Below, piece after piece: positions 1-9,198 of a DNA stretch of 64,000 nt. Each line of letters starts with the position of its first letter. Position 1 is the stretch's first letter. Both the position numbers and the translations under genes were made by a program. The stretch comes from CAZWKQ01 sp964634005 (GTDB lineage: Bacteria; Bacteroidota; Bacteroidia; Bacteroidales; JACABE01), in the NCBI GenBank assembly GCA_964634005.1, contig CAZWKQ010000002.1, positions 62,001 through 126,000 on the forward strand. The letters run 5' to 3'. The notes beneath the pieces are model-generated. The model had not been told where the DNA came from. It searched no databases and worked only from the letters and a program-made list of their open reading frames with translations.

Positions 1-1
1 G

Positions 2-1138
2 GGTGTTGTTATTGACAAAAAGTTATTTTCACGCATAGTTAAAGAGAAAAAGGGTAAACTTAAAGAAAAGGATAACCTTAAAGAAATTGAAAGAATATAC
101 CTTAAGGATACTACTGACTTGAGAAATAAGCTTATCGACAAACTTTTGGTTTTATTAAGCGGTAAAGTTTCTCAAGGGGTTTATAATGTTTATAAAGAAG
201 AAATAGTTCCTAAAAAATCAAAGTTTACTCTAAAAATATTACAGGCTATTGATTATCAGATGGTAAATCCAAATAAATGGACTACTGATAAAGAAGTCAA
301 TAGCATGATAAAAGAATTGTTGAATAATTACAGTATTAAATATCGTGAGTTAACAGGCCGATATTCAAGAGATAAATTTATTGCAACAGTAGGAGACGAT
401 TTACCTCCGGGTATTGTACAAATGGCAAAAGTTTATATTGCTAAAAAACGAAAACTGAAAGTAGGCGATAAAATGGCAGGTCGTCACGGAAATAAAGGTA
501 TAGTTGCAAAAATTGTTCGTGAAGAAGATATGCCTTTCCTTGAGGATGGAACTCCTGTTGATATAGTATTAAATCCTCTTGGTGTACCATCGCGTATGAA
601 CCTCGGACAGATTTACGAAACTGTATTAGGTTGGGCAGGTGCCAAATTGGGTATTCAGTTTTCAACTCCAATATTCGACGGAGCTACAATAGACGAAATA
701 AATGAATATTTGAAAAAAGCCGGATTACCTGAAAACGGAAAGGTATATTTGTATGACGGAGGAACCGGAGAGCGTTTCGATCAACCTGCTACTGTAGGTT
801 ATATCTATATGCTGAAACTTCACCATATGATTGATGATAAAATGCATGCTCGTTCTATTGGTCCATATTCTTTAATTACTCAGCAGCCATTAGGTGGTAA
901 AGCTCAGTTCGGAGGTCAAAGATTCGGAGAAATGGAAGTTTGGGCACTCGAAGCATTTGGTGCAGCTAATATTTTACAGGAAATACTTACTGTTAAGTCT
1001 GATGACGTTATTGGCAGAGCCAAAGCATACGAAGCTATTGTTAAGGGTGAAAATATGCCTACACCGGGCATCCCTGAATCATTCAATGTATTGGTTCACG
1101 AATTAAGAGGCTTAGGACTAAACATTACTTTTGATTAA
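2..1138 (+). CDS. rpoB: DNA-directed RNA polymerase subunit beta, C-terminal part (5' truncated by window)
   Basis: The frame is open from the first base to the stop at 1136-1138, so this is the last ~378 residues of the RNA polymerase beta subunit, which forms the catalytic cleft with beta'. Hallmarks of the beta C-terminal region are visible: KMAGRHGNKG at 474-503, the segment NPLGVPSRMNLGQ, GGKAQFGGQRFGEMEVWALE near 892-951, and a C-terminal end reading HELRGLGLN. An internal TTG at 119 is not a real start, because coding continues upstream of it with conserved beta sequence. rpoC follows after 66 bases with no terminator, the usual rpoB-rpoC operon order. Identity is certain; only the 5' end is missing. 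Confidence 0.97.
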   Translation, partial: GVVIDKKLFSRIVKEKKGKLKEKDNLKEIERIYLKDTTDLRNKLIDKLLVLLSGKVSQGVYNVYKEEIVPKKSKFTLKILQAIDYQMVNPNKWTTDKEVNSMIKELLNNYSIKYRELTGRYSRDKFIATVGDDLPPGIVQMAKVYIAKKRKLKVGDKMAGRHGNKGIVAKIVREEDMPFLEDGTPVDIVLNPLGVPSRMNLGQIYETVLGWAGAKLGIQFSTPIFDGATIDEINEYLKKAGLPENGKVYLYDGGTGERFDQPATVGYIYMLKLHHMIDDKMHARSIGPYSLITQQPLGGKAQFGGQRFGEMEVWALEAFGAANILQEILTVKSDDVIGRAKAYEAIVKGENMPTPGIPESFNVLVHELRGLGLNITFD

Positions 1139-1204
1139 TTAAAAGTATATTTATTAAATGGTTAATGTTTATTTCTATTCAAAAAAATAAAAAAATAAAA
1201 AAAT

Positions 1205-4200
1205 ATGGCTTTCAGAAAAGATAGTACCGTTAAAACCGAATTTTCATCAATTACAATAAGTTTGGCTTCGCCCGAATCAATTCTCGAACGATCAAGAGGT
1301 GAAGTTTTAAAACCCGAAACAATTAATTACAGAACATACAAACCCGAAAGAGATGGATTATTCTGTGAAAGAATTTTCGGACCTGTTAAAGATTGGGAAT
1401 GTCATTGTGGTAAATATAAAAGAATACGCTACAAAGGCATTGTTTGCGATAGATGCGGTGTTGAAGTTACCGAAAAGAAAGTCCGCAGAGAACGCATGGG
1501 ACATATTCAGCTTGTTGTTCCTGTGGCTCATATTTGGTTCTTTCGCTCTCTCCCCAATAAAATTGGTTCTCTTTTAGGTTTAAAAACTAAAGAACTTGAC
1601 TCTATTATTTACTACGAAAAATATGTTGTTATAAATCCCGGAATTAAACAAAATGACGGAATTAATTACCTTGATTTTCTTTCTGAAGAAGAATATTTCA
1701 ACATATTAGATACTCTACCTGCCGATAATCAACTATTGGATGATAATGACCCTAATAAGTTTATCGCTAAAATGGGAGCAGAAGCTCTTTATGATTTACT
1801 TTCACGAATTGATTTAGATGAAGTATCTTACGATTTACGTCACAGAGCAAGTAACGAAACATCACAACAACGTAAACAAGATTTATTAAAAAGACTTAAG
1901 GTATTCGAAGCATTCAGAGAAGCTCAGGGCCGAATGGAAAACCGTCCCGAATGGATGATTGTTAAAGTTGTTCCTGTTATTCCACCTGAATTAAGACCTT
2001 TAGTACCATTGGATGGTGGTCGCTTTGCCACTTCCGACCTTAACGACTTGTATCGTCGTGTTATTATCAGAAATAACCGTTTAAAAAGACTTATCGAAAT
2101 TAAAGCTCCAGATGTAATTATGCGTAACGAAAAACGTATGTTGCAGGAAGCTGTTGACTCTCTTTTCGATAACTCACGCAAGGCAAGCTCAGTAAAAACT
2201 GAAGCAAATCGTCCTCTCAAATCATTGAGCGATAGTCTAAAAGGTAAACAAGGTCGTTTCCGTCAAAATCTTTTAGGTAAGCGTGTTGACTATTCAGGTC
2301 GTTCGGTTATCGTTGTTGGTCCCGAGCTTAAATTAAACGAATGTGGAATTCCTAAAGAAATGGCTTCGGAATTGTTTAAGCCATTTATAATCAGGAAAAT
2401 GCTTGAAAGAGGCATTGTTAAAACCGTTAAATCGGCAAAGAAAATCGTCGACCGCAAAGATCCTGTTGTTTGGGATATACTCGAAAATATTTTGAAAGGT
2501 CATCCCGTACTTTTAAACCGTGCTCCAACACTTCACCGTTTGGGTATTCAAGCTTTCCAACCAAAATTAGTAGAAGGCAAGGCTATACGTCTTCATCCAT
2601 TAGTATGTACCGCATTCAATGCCGACTTCGACGGAGACCAGATGGCTGTTCATGTTCCTCTTGGTAATGCTGCCATACTTGAAGCTCAAATATTGATGCT
2701 TGCATCTCACAATATTTTAAACCCTGCAAATGGTGCTCCTATTACTGTTCCTTCTCAAGACATGGTATTAGGTTTATATTATATTACCAAAGGTAGGAAA
2801 AGTGAACCCGGAAATCCCGTTAAGGGCGAAAATAAAATTTTCTATTCTCCTGAGGAAGTTATAATTGCTTATAACGAGCAAAAAGTTGATTTGCATGCTT
2901 GGATAAAACTCCCCATGGAAGTTGACGAAAACGGAATTTTAAAGAAAAAATTAATTGAAACTACTGTAGGTAGAGTTCTTTTCAATCAGGTAGTTCCTAA
3001 AGAATATGGTTTCATAAACGAACTTTTAACAAAAAAATCACTTCGTGAAATCATTAGCGGAGTACTTAAAAAAACAGGTACTGCAAAAACTGCCAAATTC
3101 CTCGATGATATTAAGGAATTAGGCTTCAATATGGCATTTAAAGGAGGGTTATCATTCAATTTAGGAGACGTTATAATACCTTCAATAAAAGAAGAGCTTG
3201 TAGCTCAAGCCAATCAGGATGTTGAAGAAGTTATGAACAACTATAGCATGGGATTTATTACAAATAACGAAAGATATAATCAAATCATCGATATTTGGAC
3301 GCATGCAAACTCTCGTCTTACTCAAACTCTTATGCAACAGCTTTCAAGAGATAAACAAGGCTTCAATCCTGTATTTATGATGCTTGATTCCGGAGCGAGA
3401 GGTTCTAAAGAACAGATTCGTCAGTTGTCAGGAATGAGAGGTCTTATGGCAAAACCCCAAAAATCAGGTGCTACTGGTGGTGAAATTATCGAAAACCCAA
3501 TTTTATCTAACTTTAAAGAAGGCTTATCAGTTCTTGAGTATTTTATTTCAACACACGGTGCTCGTAAGGGTTTGGCGGATACAGCTTTAAAAACTGCCGA
3601 TGCTGGTTATCTTACTCGTCGTTTGGTTGACGTTTCTCAGGATGTTATTATTGCCGAGGAAGATTGCGGTACTTTAAGAGGTTTAACTACTACTGCTCTT
3701 AAGAAAAACGAAGAAGTTGTTGAATCTTTGTATGATAGAATTTTAGGACGTGTTACTTTACACGATATTTACCATCCTCAAACAGGCGAACTTATTGTTT
3801 CTTCAGGTAATGAACTTACAGAAGATATTTGTCAGATAATTGAAGATTCTCCTATAGAAGAAGTTGAAATTCGTTCAGTATTAACTTGCGAATCGAAAAA
3901 AGGAGTATGTGCAAAATGTTATGGCCGTAATCTTGCAACAGGACGAATGGTTCAGAAAGGGGAAGCTGTCGGTGTTATTGCGGCACAATCAATCGGAGAA
4001 CCCGGAACACAGTTAACTTTGCGTACTTTCCATATCGGGGGGGCTGCTGCAAATGTTTCTATTACTTCAAAAATTGAAGCTAAATATGACGGTATTTTCG
4101 AAATCGACGAATTACGTTCTGTTGAATATACTAATGCCGAAAAAAATACTTACGATATAGTTATCGGACGTTCGGCCGAAATGAGAATAGTTGATAAAAA

Positions 4201-5482
4201 TACTCATATTGTTCTTACTTCAGGTTTTGTTCCTTATGGTTCTAATCTTTATGTTAAAGATAAAACCGAAGTTAAAAAAGGTCAGTTAATTGCCGATTGG
4301 GATCCTTATAATGCGGTAATTTTATCCGAAGTAAGCGGAAAAGTTTCTTTCAACAATATTATAGAAGGTGTAACTTTCAGGATTGAATCTGATGACCAAA
4401 CCGGATATCAGGATAAAGTTATCATTGAAAGTCGTCAAAAATCAAAAAATCCGACAATCAGTATTTTATCTTCAACCGGTGAAGTATTAAAGATTTATGA
4501 TATTCCTGTTGGTGCACATATCAATTGCGAAGAGGGTAAAAAGATAGTTGCAGGTGAAATTATTGCCAAAATACCGAGAGCTTTCGGTAAATCAGGCGAT
4601 ATCACCGGAGGTTTACCTCGTGTAACTGAACTTTTTGAAGCACGTAATCCATCCGATCCTGCTATAGTTGCCGAAATCGACGGTGTGGTTTCATTCGGTA
4701 AAAAACTAAAACGTGGAAATCGTGAGGTTATAATTACTTCGAAAACAGGTGAAGAAAAAACTTATTTAATACCTACTTCTAAGCAAATTCTTGCTCAGGA
4801 AAACGACTATGTAAAGGCCGGAACTCCACTTTCCGAAGGAGCTATGACTCCTGCCGATATTTTGGCTATTAAAGGTCCTATGAAGGTTCAGGAGTACATT
4901 GTAAACGAAATTCAGGAAGTTTACCGTTTACAAGGTGTTAAAATTAATGACAAACACTTCGAGGTAATAGTACGCCAAATGATGCGAAAAGTAGAAGTTG
5001 CCGACCCCGGTGATACAAAATTCCTTGAAGGCGAACTTGTAAACAAAATTGATTTCCAAGAAGAAAATGATGATATTTTCGGTAAAAAAGTTGTCGTTGA
5101 CCCGGGAGATTCTGAAGTTTTCAAAGCAGGACAAATAGTCAGTGCAAGAAGGTTAAGAGATGAAAATTCAAATCTAAAGCGTAAAGACAAGCGATTGATT
5201 GAATCTCGCGATGCTCAACCTGCTACAGCACGTCAGGTATTACAAGGTATTACTAAAGCTTCACTTCAAACTAAGAGTTTCTTGTCAGCAGCTTCTTTCC
5301 AAGAAACTACAAAAGTGCTTACTGAAGCTACTATAAGCGCTAAAGAAGATGAACTTCAAGGTTTGAAAGAAAATGTGCTTGTCGGACATCTTATTCCTGC
5401 CGGTACCGGACTCAGAGAATACAAAGACTTGATTGTCGGTTCAAAAGAAGAAATGGAAGAGATAATGGCAAAAAAACTTTAA
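1205..5482 (+). CDS. rpoC: DNA-directed RNA polymerase subunit beta'
   Basis: Full-length beta' subunit (1425 aa), the size expected for Bacteroidota. The N-terminal zinc-binding cysteines are at residues 66, 68, 81 and 84. The catalytic Mg-binding motif NADFDGDQ is at residues 472-479, with Asp474, Asp476 and Asp478. The second zinc site contributes Cys895, Cys902 and Cys905, with a further Cys in EEDCGTLRG. The motif AAQSIGEPGTQLTLRTFHIGG of the trigger-loop region follows directly. The ATG at 1205 gives the typical N-terminus and lies in an A-rich leader. It is transcribed with rpoB, and a small DUF3467 gene follows after 12 bases, so the operon probably ends at the hairpin at 5812-5840. 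Confidence 0.98.
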   Translation: MAFRKDSTVKTEFSSITISLASPESILERSRGEVLKPETINYRTYKPERDGLFCERIFGPVKDWECHCGKYKRIRYKGIVCDRCGVEVTEKKVRRERMGHIQLVVPVAHIWFFRSLPNKIGSLLGLKTKELDSIIYYEKYVVINPGIKQNDGINYLDFLSEEEYFNILDTLPADNQLLDDNDPNKFIAKMGAEALYDLLSRIDLDEVSYDLRHRASNETSQQRKQDLLKRLKVFEAFREAQGRMENRPEWMIVKVVPVIPPELRPLVPLDGGRFATSDLNDLYRRVIIRNNRLKRLIEIKAPDVIMRNEKRMLQEAVDSLFDNSRKASSVKTEANRPLKSLSDSLKGKQGRFRQNLLGKRVDYSGRSVIVVGPELKLNECGIPKEMASELFKPFIIRKMLERGIVKTVKSAKKIVDRKDPVVWDILENILKGHPVLLNRAPTLHRLGIQAFQPKLVEGKAIRLHPLVCTAFNADFDGDQMAVHVPLGNAAILEAQILMLASHNILNPANGAPITVPSQDMVLGLYYITKGRKSEPGNPVKGENKIFYSPEEVIIAYNEQKVDLHAWIKLPMEVDENGILKKKLIETTVGRVLFNQVVPKEYGFINELLTKKSLREIISGVLKKTGTAKTAKFLDDIKELGFNMAFKGGLSFNLGDVIIPSIKEELVAQANQDVEEVMNNYSMGFITNNERYNQIIDIWTHANSRLTQTLMQQLSRDKQGFNPVFMMLDSGARGSKEQIRQLSGMRGLMAKPQKSGATGGEIIENPILSNFKEGLSVLEYFISTHGARKGLADTALKTADAGYLTRRLVDVSQDVIIAEEDCGTLRGLTTTALKKNEEVVESLYDRILGRVTLHDIYHPQTGELIVSSGNELTEDICQIIEDSPIEEVEIRSVLTCESKKGVCAKCYGRNLATGRMVQKGEAVGVIAAQSIGEPGTQLTLRTFHIGGAAANVSITSKIEAKYDGIFEIDELRSVEYTNAEKNTYDIVIGRSAEMRIVDKNTHIVLTSGFVPYGSNLYVKDKTEVKKGQLIADWDPYNAVILSEVSGKVSFNNIIEGVTFRIESDDQTGYQDKVIIESRQKSKNPTISILSSTGEVLKIYDIPVGAHINCEEGKKIVAGEIIAKIPRAFGKSGDITGGLPRVTELFEARNPSDPAIVAEIDGVVSFGKKLKRGNREVIITSKTGEEKTYLIPTSKQILAQENDYVKAGTPLSEGAMTPADILAIKGPMKVQEYIVNEIQEVYRLQGVKINDKHFEVIVRQMMRKVEVADPGDTKFLEGELVNKIDFQEENDDIFGKKVVVDPGDSEVFKAGQIVSARRLRDENSNLKRKDKRLIESRDAQPATARQVLQGITKASLQTKSFLSAASFQETTKVLTEATISAKEDELQGLKENVLVGHLIPAGTGLREYKDLIVGSKEEMEEIMAKKL

Positions 5483-5494
5483 AATATTAATAAT

Positions 5495-5803
5495 ATGAAC
5501 GAAAAAGAAAATCCATTAAATATTGAGCTCACTCCTGAAATAGCCGACGGAACTTATTGCAATTTAGCAATTATTACTCATTCGCATTCAGAGTTTATTG
5601 TTGATTTTATCAATGTGATGCCGGGTTTACCAAAAGCAAACGTGAAATCAAGAATAATACTAACTCCCCAACATGCAAAACGTCTTCTAAAAGCTATGCA
5701 GGAAAACATAAGTAAATATGAGTCGGTTTATGGAAAAATAAAAGAACCCGATGCTATTGAAGGTCTGCCTTTCAATCTTGGCGGACCCACAGCACAAGCA
5801 TAA
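5495..5803 (+). CDS. DUF3467 family protein downstream of rpoC
   Basis: A 102-aa soluble protein with no signal peptide or membrane segment. The sequence ELTPEIADGTYCNLAIITHS, then FIVDFINVMPG, and a region rich in ILTPQHAKRLL match the DUF3467 family, which in Bacteroidota is usually found right after rpoC. Family function is unknown. The gene starts 12 bases after the rpoC stop and is followed by a strong intrinsic terminator, so it is almost certainly co-transcribed with rpoBC. Its position suggests a role near transcription or translation, but that is only inference from context. Confidence 0.85.
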   Translation: MNEKENPLNIELTPEIADGTYCNLAIITHSHSEFIVDFINVMPGLPKANVKSRIILTPQHAKRLLKAMQENISKYESVYGKIKEPDAIEGLPFNLGGPTAQA

Positions 5804-5811
5804 TAATTACG

Positions 5812-5840
5812 AGGCTGTCTCAAAAGGGCAGCCTTTTTTA
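5812..5840 (+). terminator. Intrinsic terminator of the rpoBC-DUF3467 operon
   Basis: GGCTGTC at 5813-5819 pairs with GGCAGCC at 5827-5833 (one G-T pair) and is followed by a T-rich tract. It sits 10 bases after the DUF3467 stop. The stem core GGCTGTC recurs in other terminators of this window (14432-14457, 60486-60509). Confidence 0.85.
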
Positions 5841-5980
5841 TTTTTTATAAAGTTGAACATGAAACTTTTTATTAAATTTTTGATAGTACTACAATATACT
5901 TACATTTTAATATCTTAGGTTTATTTAAAATTGCATTTATTGCTTGAATTTAATTTTTATTTTTATTTATTTTCTTTTTG

Positions 5981-5988
5981 TAAATTTG
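5981..5988 (+). promoter_or_regulatory. Candidate -7 box for the deoxynucleoside kinase operon
   Basis: TAAATTTG is an exact match to the Bacteroidota -7 consensus TAnnTTTG, about 69 bases upstream of the kinase ATG and downstream of the rpoC-operon terminator. I see no good TTTG at the expected -33 distance, so the call is tentative. Confidence 0.4.
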
Positions 5989-6056
5989 TTGATTAATCTT
6001 TTTATGATTGAGAATTTATCAATAAACAAACGAAGAACTTTTAAAAAATTTAAGAT

Positions 6057-6671
6057 ATGCACTTAGCAATTGCAGGTAACATAGGTTCAGGTAAGACCAC
6101 ACTTACGGGTCTTTTAGCAAAACAATTTAAATGGCAGGCACAATACGAAGATGTAGAAACTAATCCATATCTCGAGAGCTTTTATGAAGATATGAGACGA
6201 TGGTCTTTCAATCTGCAGATTTATTTTTTAAATAGTCGTTTCAGACAAGTAATAAACATTCAGAAAAAAGGAAAATCGGTGATTCAAGACCGCACTATAT
6301 ACGAGGATGCTTATATTTTTGCTCCCAATTTGCATGCTATGGGACTAATGACAACAAGAGATTTTGAGAATTATTCTTCTTTGTTCGAATTAATGAGTTC
6401 TTTTATTCAGCCTCCCGATTTATTGATATATTTAAGAGCAAGTGTTCCTACTTTGGTCAACCAAATTCAGCAAAGAGGCAGAGGTTACGAAAATTCAATA
6501 AGAATTGACTATCTCAATAGCCTGAACGAAAGATATGAAAAATGGATTGAAGGTTATAATATCGGGAAATTACTTATTGTGGAAGTTGATAATCTGAATT
6601 TTCAAAAAAAACCCGAAGATTTGGGTTATATAATTGAAAAAATTAATGCCGAAATTCACGGTTTATTCTGA
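6057..6671 (+). CDS. Deoxynucleoside kinase (dAK/dGK family)
   Basis: A 204-aa soluble kinase predicted to phosphorylate deoxynucleosides in the salvage pathway. The P-loop GNIGSGKTTL is at residues 7-16, the DRT-type motif QDRTIYEDA lies near residues 80-88, and the arginine-rich lid QQRGRGYE lies near residues 139-146. The length and layout fit the deoxyadenosine/deoxyguanosine kinase family rather than thymidine kinase. The ATG at 6057 places the P-loop at the extreme N-terminus, as usual for the family. kdsB follows after 5 bases, so the two are co-transcribed. Substrate preference cannot be read from sequence alone. Confidence 0.88.
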   Translation: MHLAIAGNIGSGKTTLTGLLAKQFKWQAQYEDVETNPYLESFYEDMRRWSFNLQIYFLNSRFRQVINIQKKGKSVIQDRTIYEDAYIFAPNLHAMGLMTTRDFENYSSLFELMSSFIQPPDLLIYLRASVPTLVNQIQQRGRGYENSIRIDYLNSLNERYEKWIEGYNIGKLLIVEVDNLNFQKKPEDLGYIIEKINAEIHGLF

Positions 6672-6676
6672 TTAAT

Positions 6677-7432
6677 ATGAGAGTTTTAGGTGTAATTCCC
6701 GCCAGATATGCCTCAACAAGATTTCCCGGTAAGCCTCTTACGGAAATTGGCGGCAAATCGATGATTTTAAGAGTTTACGAACAGGCATGTTTGGCAAAAT
6801 CTCTTACAAATGTTGTTGTTGCTACAGATGATCATCGTATTGCTGAACATGTCGAAAAAGCCGGAGTAAAAGCAATTATTACAAAACAAACTCATAGGAG
6901 CGGAACTGAAAGATGTGCAGAGGTTATTGAGCTTTTAAACGAAAAATACGATGTTATTGTCAATATTCAGGGAGATGAACCTTTTGTCAGTCCTTTGCAA
7001 ATTGAAACACTTTCAGAAATTTTTCTCGATTCGCAAATCAATATTGCAACACTCATAAAGAGAATATCAAATAATGAGGAATTATTTAATCAAAATGTTG
7101 TTAAGGTAGTGATTAACAAAAGAAAAGAAGCAATGTATTTTAGTCGGTCAACTATACCTTTTGTCAGAAGTTGCGATGCCGAATTTTGGATTGATAAATC
7201 AGTATATTACAAGCATCTTGGAATTTATGCATACAGAACAGAAATATTAAAAAAAATTGTTTTGTTGGATGAATCGGAGTATGAAAAGAGTGAATCTCTC
7301 GAACAACTAAGATGGTTAGAAAATGGTTATAAAATAAATACAATCATAACCGATTTCGAAAGTGTTGCAATTGATACCCCTGAAGATATTGAGAAAGCAA
7401 ATTTGTTTTTAAAATTAAAAGAGCAGAAATAA
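6677..7432 (+). CDS. kdsB: 3-deoxy-manno-octulosonate cytidylyltransferase (CMP-Kdo synthetase)
   Basis: A 251-aa cytosolic enzyme that activates Kdo with CTP to give CMP-Kdo for the lipid A inner core. The nucleotide-binding N-terminus VIPARYASTRFPGKPL is diagnostic, followed by NIQGDEPFVSPLQ near residues 96-108 and HLGIYAYR near residues 178-185. Length matches E. coli KdsB (248 aa). It lies 5 bases after the deoxynucleoside kinase, and its TAA is immediately followed by the ATG of the HU/SPOR gene, so all three form one operon. Its presence implies a Kdo-containing lipopolysaccharide or lipooligosaccharide. Confidence 0.96.
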   Translation: MRVLGVIPARYASTRFPGKPLTEIGGKSMILRVYEQACLAKSLTNVVVATDDHRIAEHVEKAGVKAIITKQTHRSGTERCAEVIELLNEKYDVIVNIQGDEPFVSPLQIETLSEIFLDSQINIATLIKRISNNEELFNQNVVKVVINKRKEAMYFSRSTIPFVRSCDAEFWIDKSVYYKHLGIYAYRTEILKKIVLLDESEYEKSESLEQLRWLENGYKINTIITDFESVAIDTPEDIEKANLFLKLKEQK

Positions 7433-8488
7433 ATGAAAATATCAAATCATATTGTTAATTTATTGAAATTAAACGAACAGGTTGTCGTTCCCGGGCTAGG
7501 AACTTTTATCGTTGAATACAATTCGGCAAAAATAAATCCTTTGGATAATACTTTCTCTCCTCCGTCTAAAAAAGTCATTTTCGATAGTTTTACTCCCGAT
7601 GATAATATTCTTGCCGAATATATTGCAAAAAATGAAAATATTTCAATAAACGAAGCAAACTCGTTAATAAAAGCATTTGCTGAAGAAATTCTAACATCAA
7701 TACAACAAAATAAGGAGTGCGATATTCAAGGTCTTGGCAAGTTTGTTATTACCAACGAAAATCAAATTGTTTTTATAGCATTCGAAAAAAACTTTTCTGA
7801 TGAACATTTCGGCCTTCCTGAATTTGCCGCCAATGAAGTTATTAAAAACAATAACAGGGAAAAAGCTCAGAATAATAATGATAATAATAAAAAAATCATT
7901 AAATCCGGTAGTGCGAAAATAAAGAAAATTGGAATAATCTCATCTTTGGTTGTGCTTATTAGTGTTGTATTATTTCTAATCTTTTTTACTGACATAATCA
8001 GAAAAAAAGTTAATAACAACGAAAATTTAACAGAAGAAATTTCTCAAAACGAAAAGATTATCAAACAAAGTAATGAAGTACCGGTAGAAAATAATACCCA
8101 AGAAATTAAACATGATAGTGTAGTTCAGGAAAAAGAAACAATTAAAGAAGAAAAACCTCTTAATTCCGAAAAAGAATCAGTAAAAAAAGAAGAAAAACCC
8201 GTAAAACCTGAGAAAAAAGTTGAAAAGCAAGTTGTAGAACCCAAAAAACAAACAGTTAAAGAAAGTTATTTTTTAGTGGCAGGTTCATTTAAGCAAGAGG
8301 AGAATGCGATAAAAAGGGTAAATGAATTAATATCAAAAGGTTATAAATATGCAGGAGTAACCCGGAATAACAATAAAGGGTTGTTTATTGTTTACTATGG
8401 TGCATATTCAAATAGAGAAGAAGCTGAAAAACAACAGCAGATAATAAAGAAAGATGAAAATCCGGAAGCATGGATTTTAAAGAATTAA
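7433..8488 (+). CDS. Membrane protein with N-terminal HU-like (CCDC81-type) domain and C-terminal SPOR domain
   Basis: A 351-aa bitopic membrane protein. Residues 1-~130 resemble the two-part HU/CCDC81-like region of Bacteroidota proteins (VVVPGLGTFIVEY near 17-29 and DIQGLGKFVI near 97-106). Residues 166-187 form one hydrophobic transmembrane helix after a KKIG stretch. A Lys/Glu-rich linker (about 190-270) leads to a C-terminal SPOR domain (about 272-348: YFLVAGSFKQEENAIKRVNE onward), a family that binds denuded peptidoglycan at division sites. The predicted topology is HU domain in the cytoplasm and SPOR domain in the periplasm. It starts on the base after the kdsB stop. The family is recognised but its function is not established; a link between chromosome or cytosolic partners and the septal wall is inference. 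Confidence 0.82.
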   Translation: MKISNHIVNLLKLNEQVVVPGLGTFIVEYNSAKINPLDNTFSPPSKKVIFDSFTPDDNILAEYIAKNENISINEANSLIKAFAEEILTSIQQNKECDIQGLGKFVITNENQIVFIAFEKNFSDEHFGLPEFAANEVIKNNNREKAQNNNDNNKKIIKSGSAKIKKIGIISSLVVLISVVLFLIFFTDIIRKKVNNNENLTEEISQNEKIIKQSNEVPVENNTQEIKHDSVVQEKETIKEEKPLNSEKESVKKEEKPVKPEKKVEKQVVEPKKQTVKESYFLVAGSFKQEENAIKRVNELISKGYKYAGVTRNNNKGLFIVYYGAYSNREEAEKQQQIIKKDENPEAWILKN

Positions 8489-8520
8489 AATATTAACTAT
8501 AAACTTCAAAAAATAAGAAC

Positions 8521-9198
8521 TTGGGAAGGACAAAACTTGAACGCTTTGCTGAAAATTTAACTTTTGATAATTTTTTTCAACCTACATACGATCAAATAAA
8601 AGATGGCTATTATTTAAAAGGCAAATGGGCATCCGATTTTTTTAAAAACAATAACCCATTGATACTTGAGTTAGGTTGCGGAAAAGGTGAATATACCGTT
8701 GGGCTGGCAAAAAAATATCCCGATAAGAATTTTATAGGTGTCGATATTAAAGGTGCCAGAATGTGGAAAGGTTGTAAAACTTCTGTGGAAGAAAAAATGA
8801 CAAATGTAGCATTTTTGCGGACAAGAATAGAGCTTATTGAGCATTTTTTCGGCAAAAATGAAGTAAGCGAAATATGGATAACTTTTCCCGATCCGCAACC
8901 GAGAAGAATTAAGGAAAATAAAAGACTTACATCTCCGGTTTTTCTTAAACGTTATTCAAATATTCTCGACCACAATGGCATAATTCATCTTAAAACCGAT
9001 GCCTTTTTATTGTACTATTATACATTGGAAATCATTAAAGAATATAATCATAGAATTCTGTTCAACACCTCAGATTTATACAGTACAGAAGAAATTATTG
9101 ATGCTAAAAATATAAGCACCTATTACGAAAATATTTTTTTGGCTCAAAATAAAAAAATAAACTATATCAAGTTTATGCTAAGCAAAAATAATGAATAA
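8521..9198 (+). CDS. trmB: tRNA (guanine-N7-)-methyltransferase
   Basis: A 225-aa SAM-dependent methyltransferase predicted to form m7G46 in tRNA. The SAM motif LELGCGKGEYTVGLA is near residues 43-57, and the TrmB signature WITFPDPQPRRIKENKRL starts near residue 119. The start is a TTG at 8521: no in-frame ATG lies upstream, and the encoded N-terminus MGRTKLERFAEN fits the usual Bacteroidota TrmB N-terminus. The last 8 bases overlap the start of the alkyltransferase-like gene, indicating translational coupling. The preceding HU/SPOR gene ends 32 bases upstream. Confidence 0.94.
   Translation: MGRTKLERFAENLTFDNFFQPTYDQIKDGYYLKGKWASDFFKNNNPLILELGCGKGEYTVGLAKKYPDKNFIGVDIKGARMWKGCKTSVEEKMTNVAFLRTRIELIEHFFGKNEVSEIWITFPDPQPRRIKENKRLTSPVFLKRYSNILDHNGIIHLKTDAFLLYYYTLEIIKEYNHRILFNTSDLYSTEEIIDAKNISTYYENIFLAQNKKINYIKFMLSKNNE

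Noticed and set aside
1924..2220. 98-aa minus-strand open frame
   Set aside because: Shadow of rpoC with no family features.
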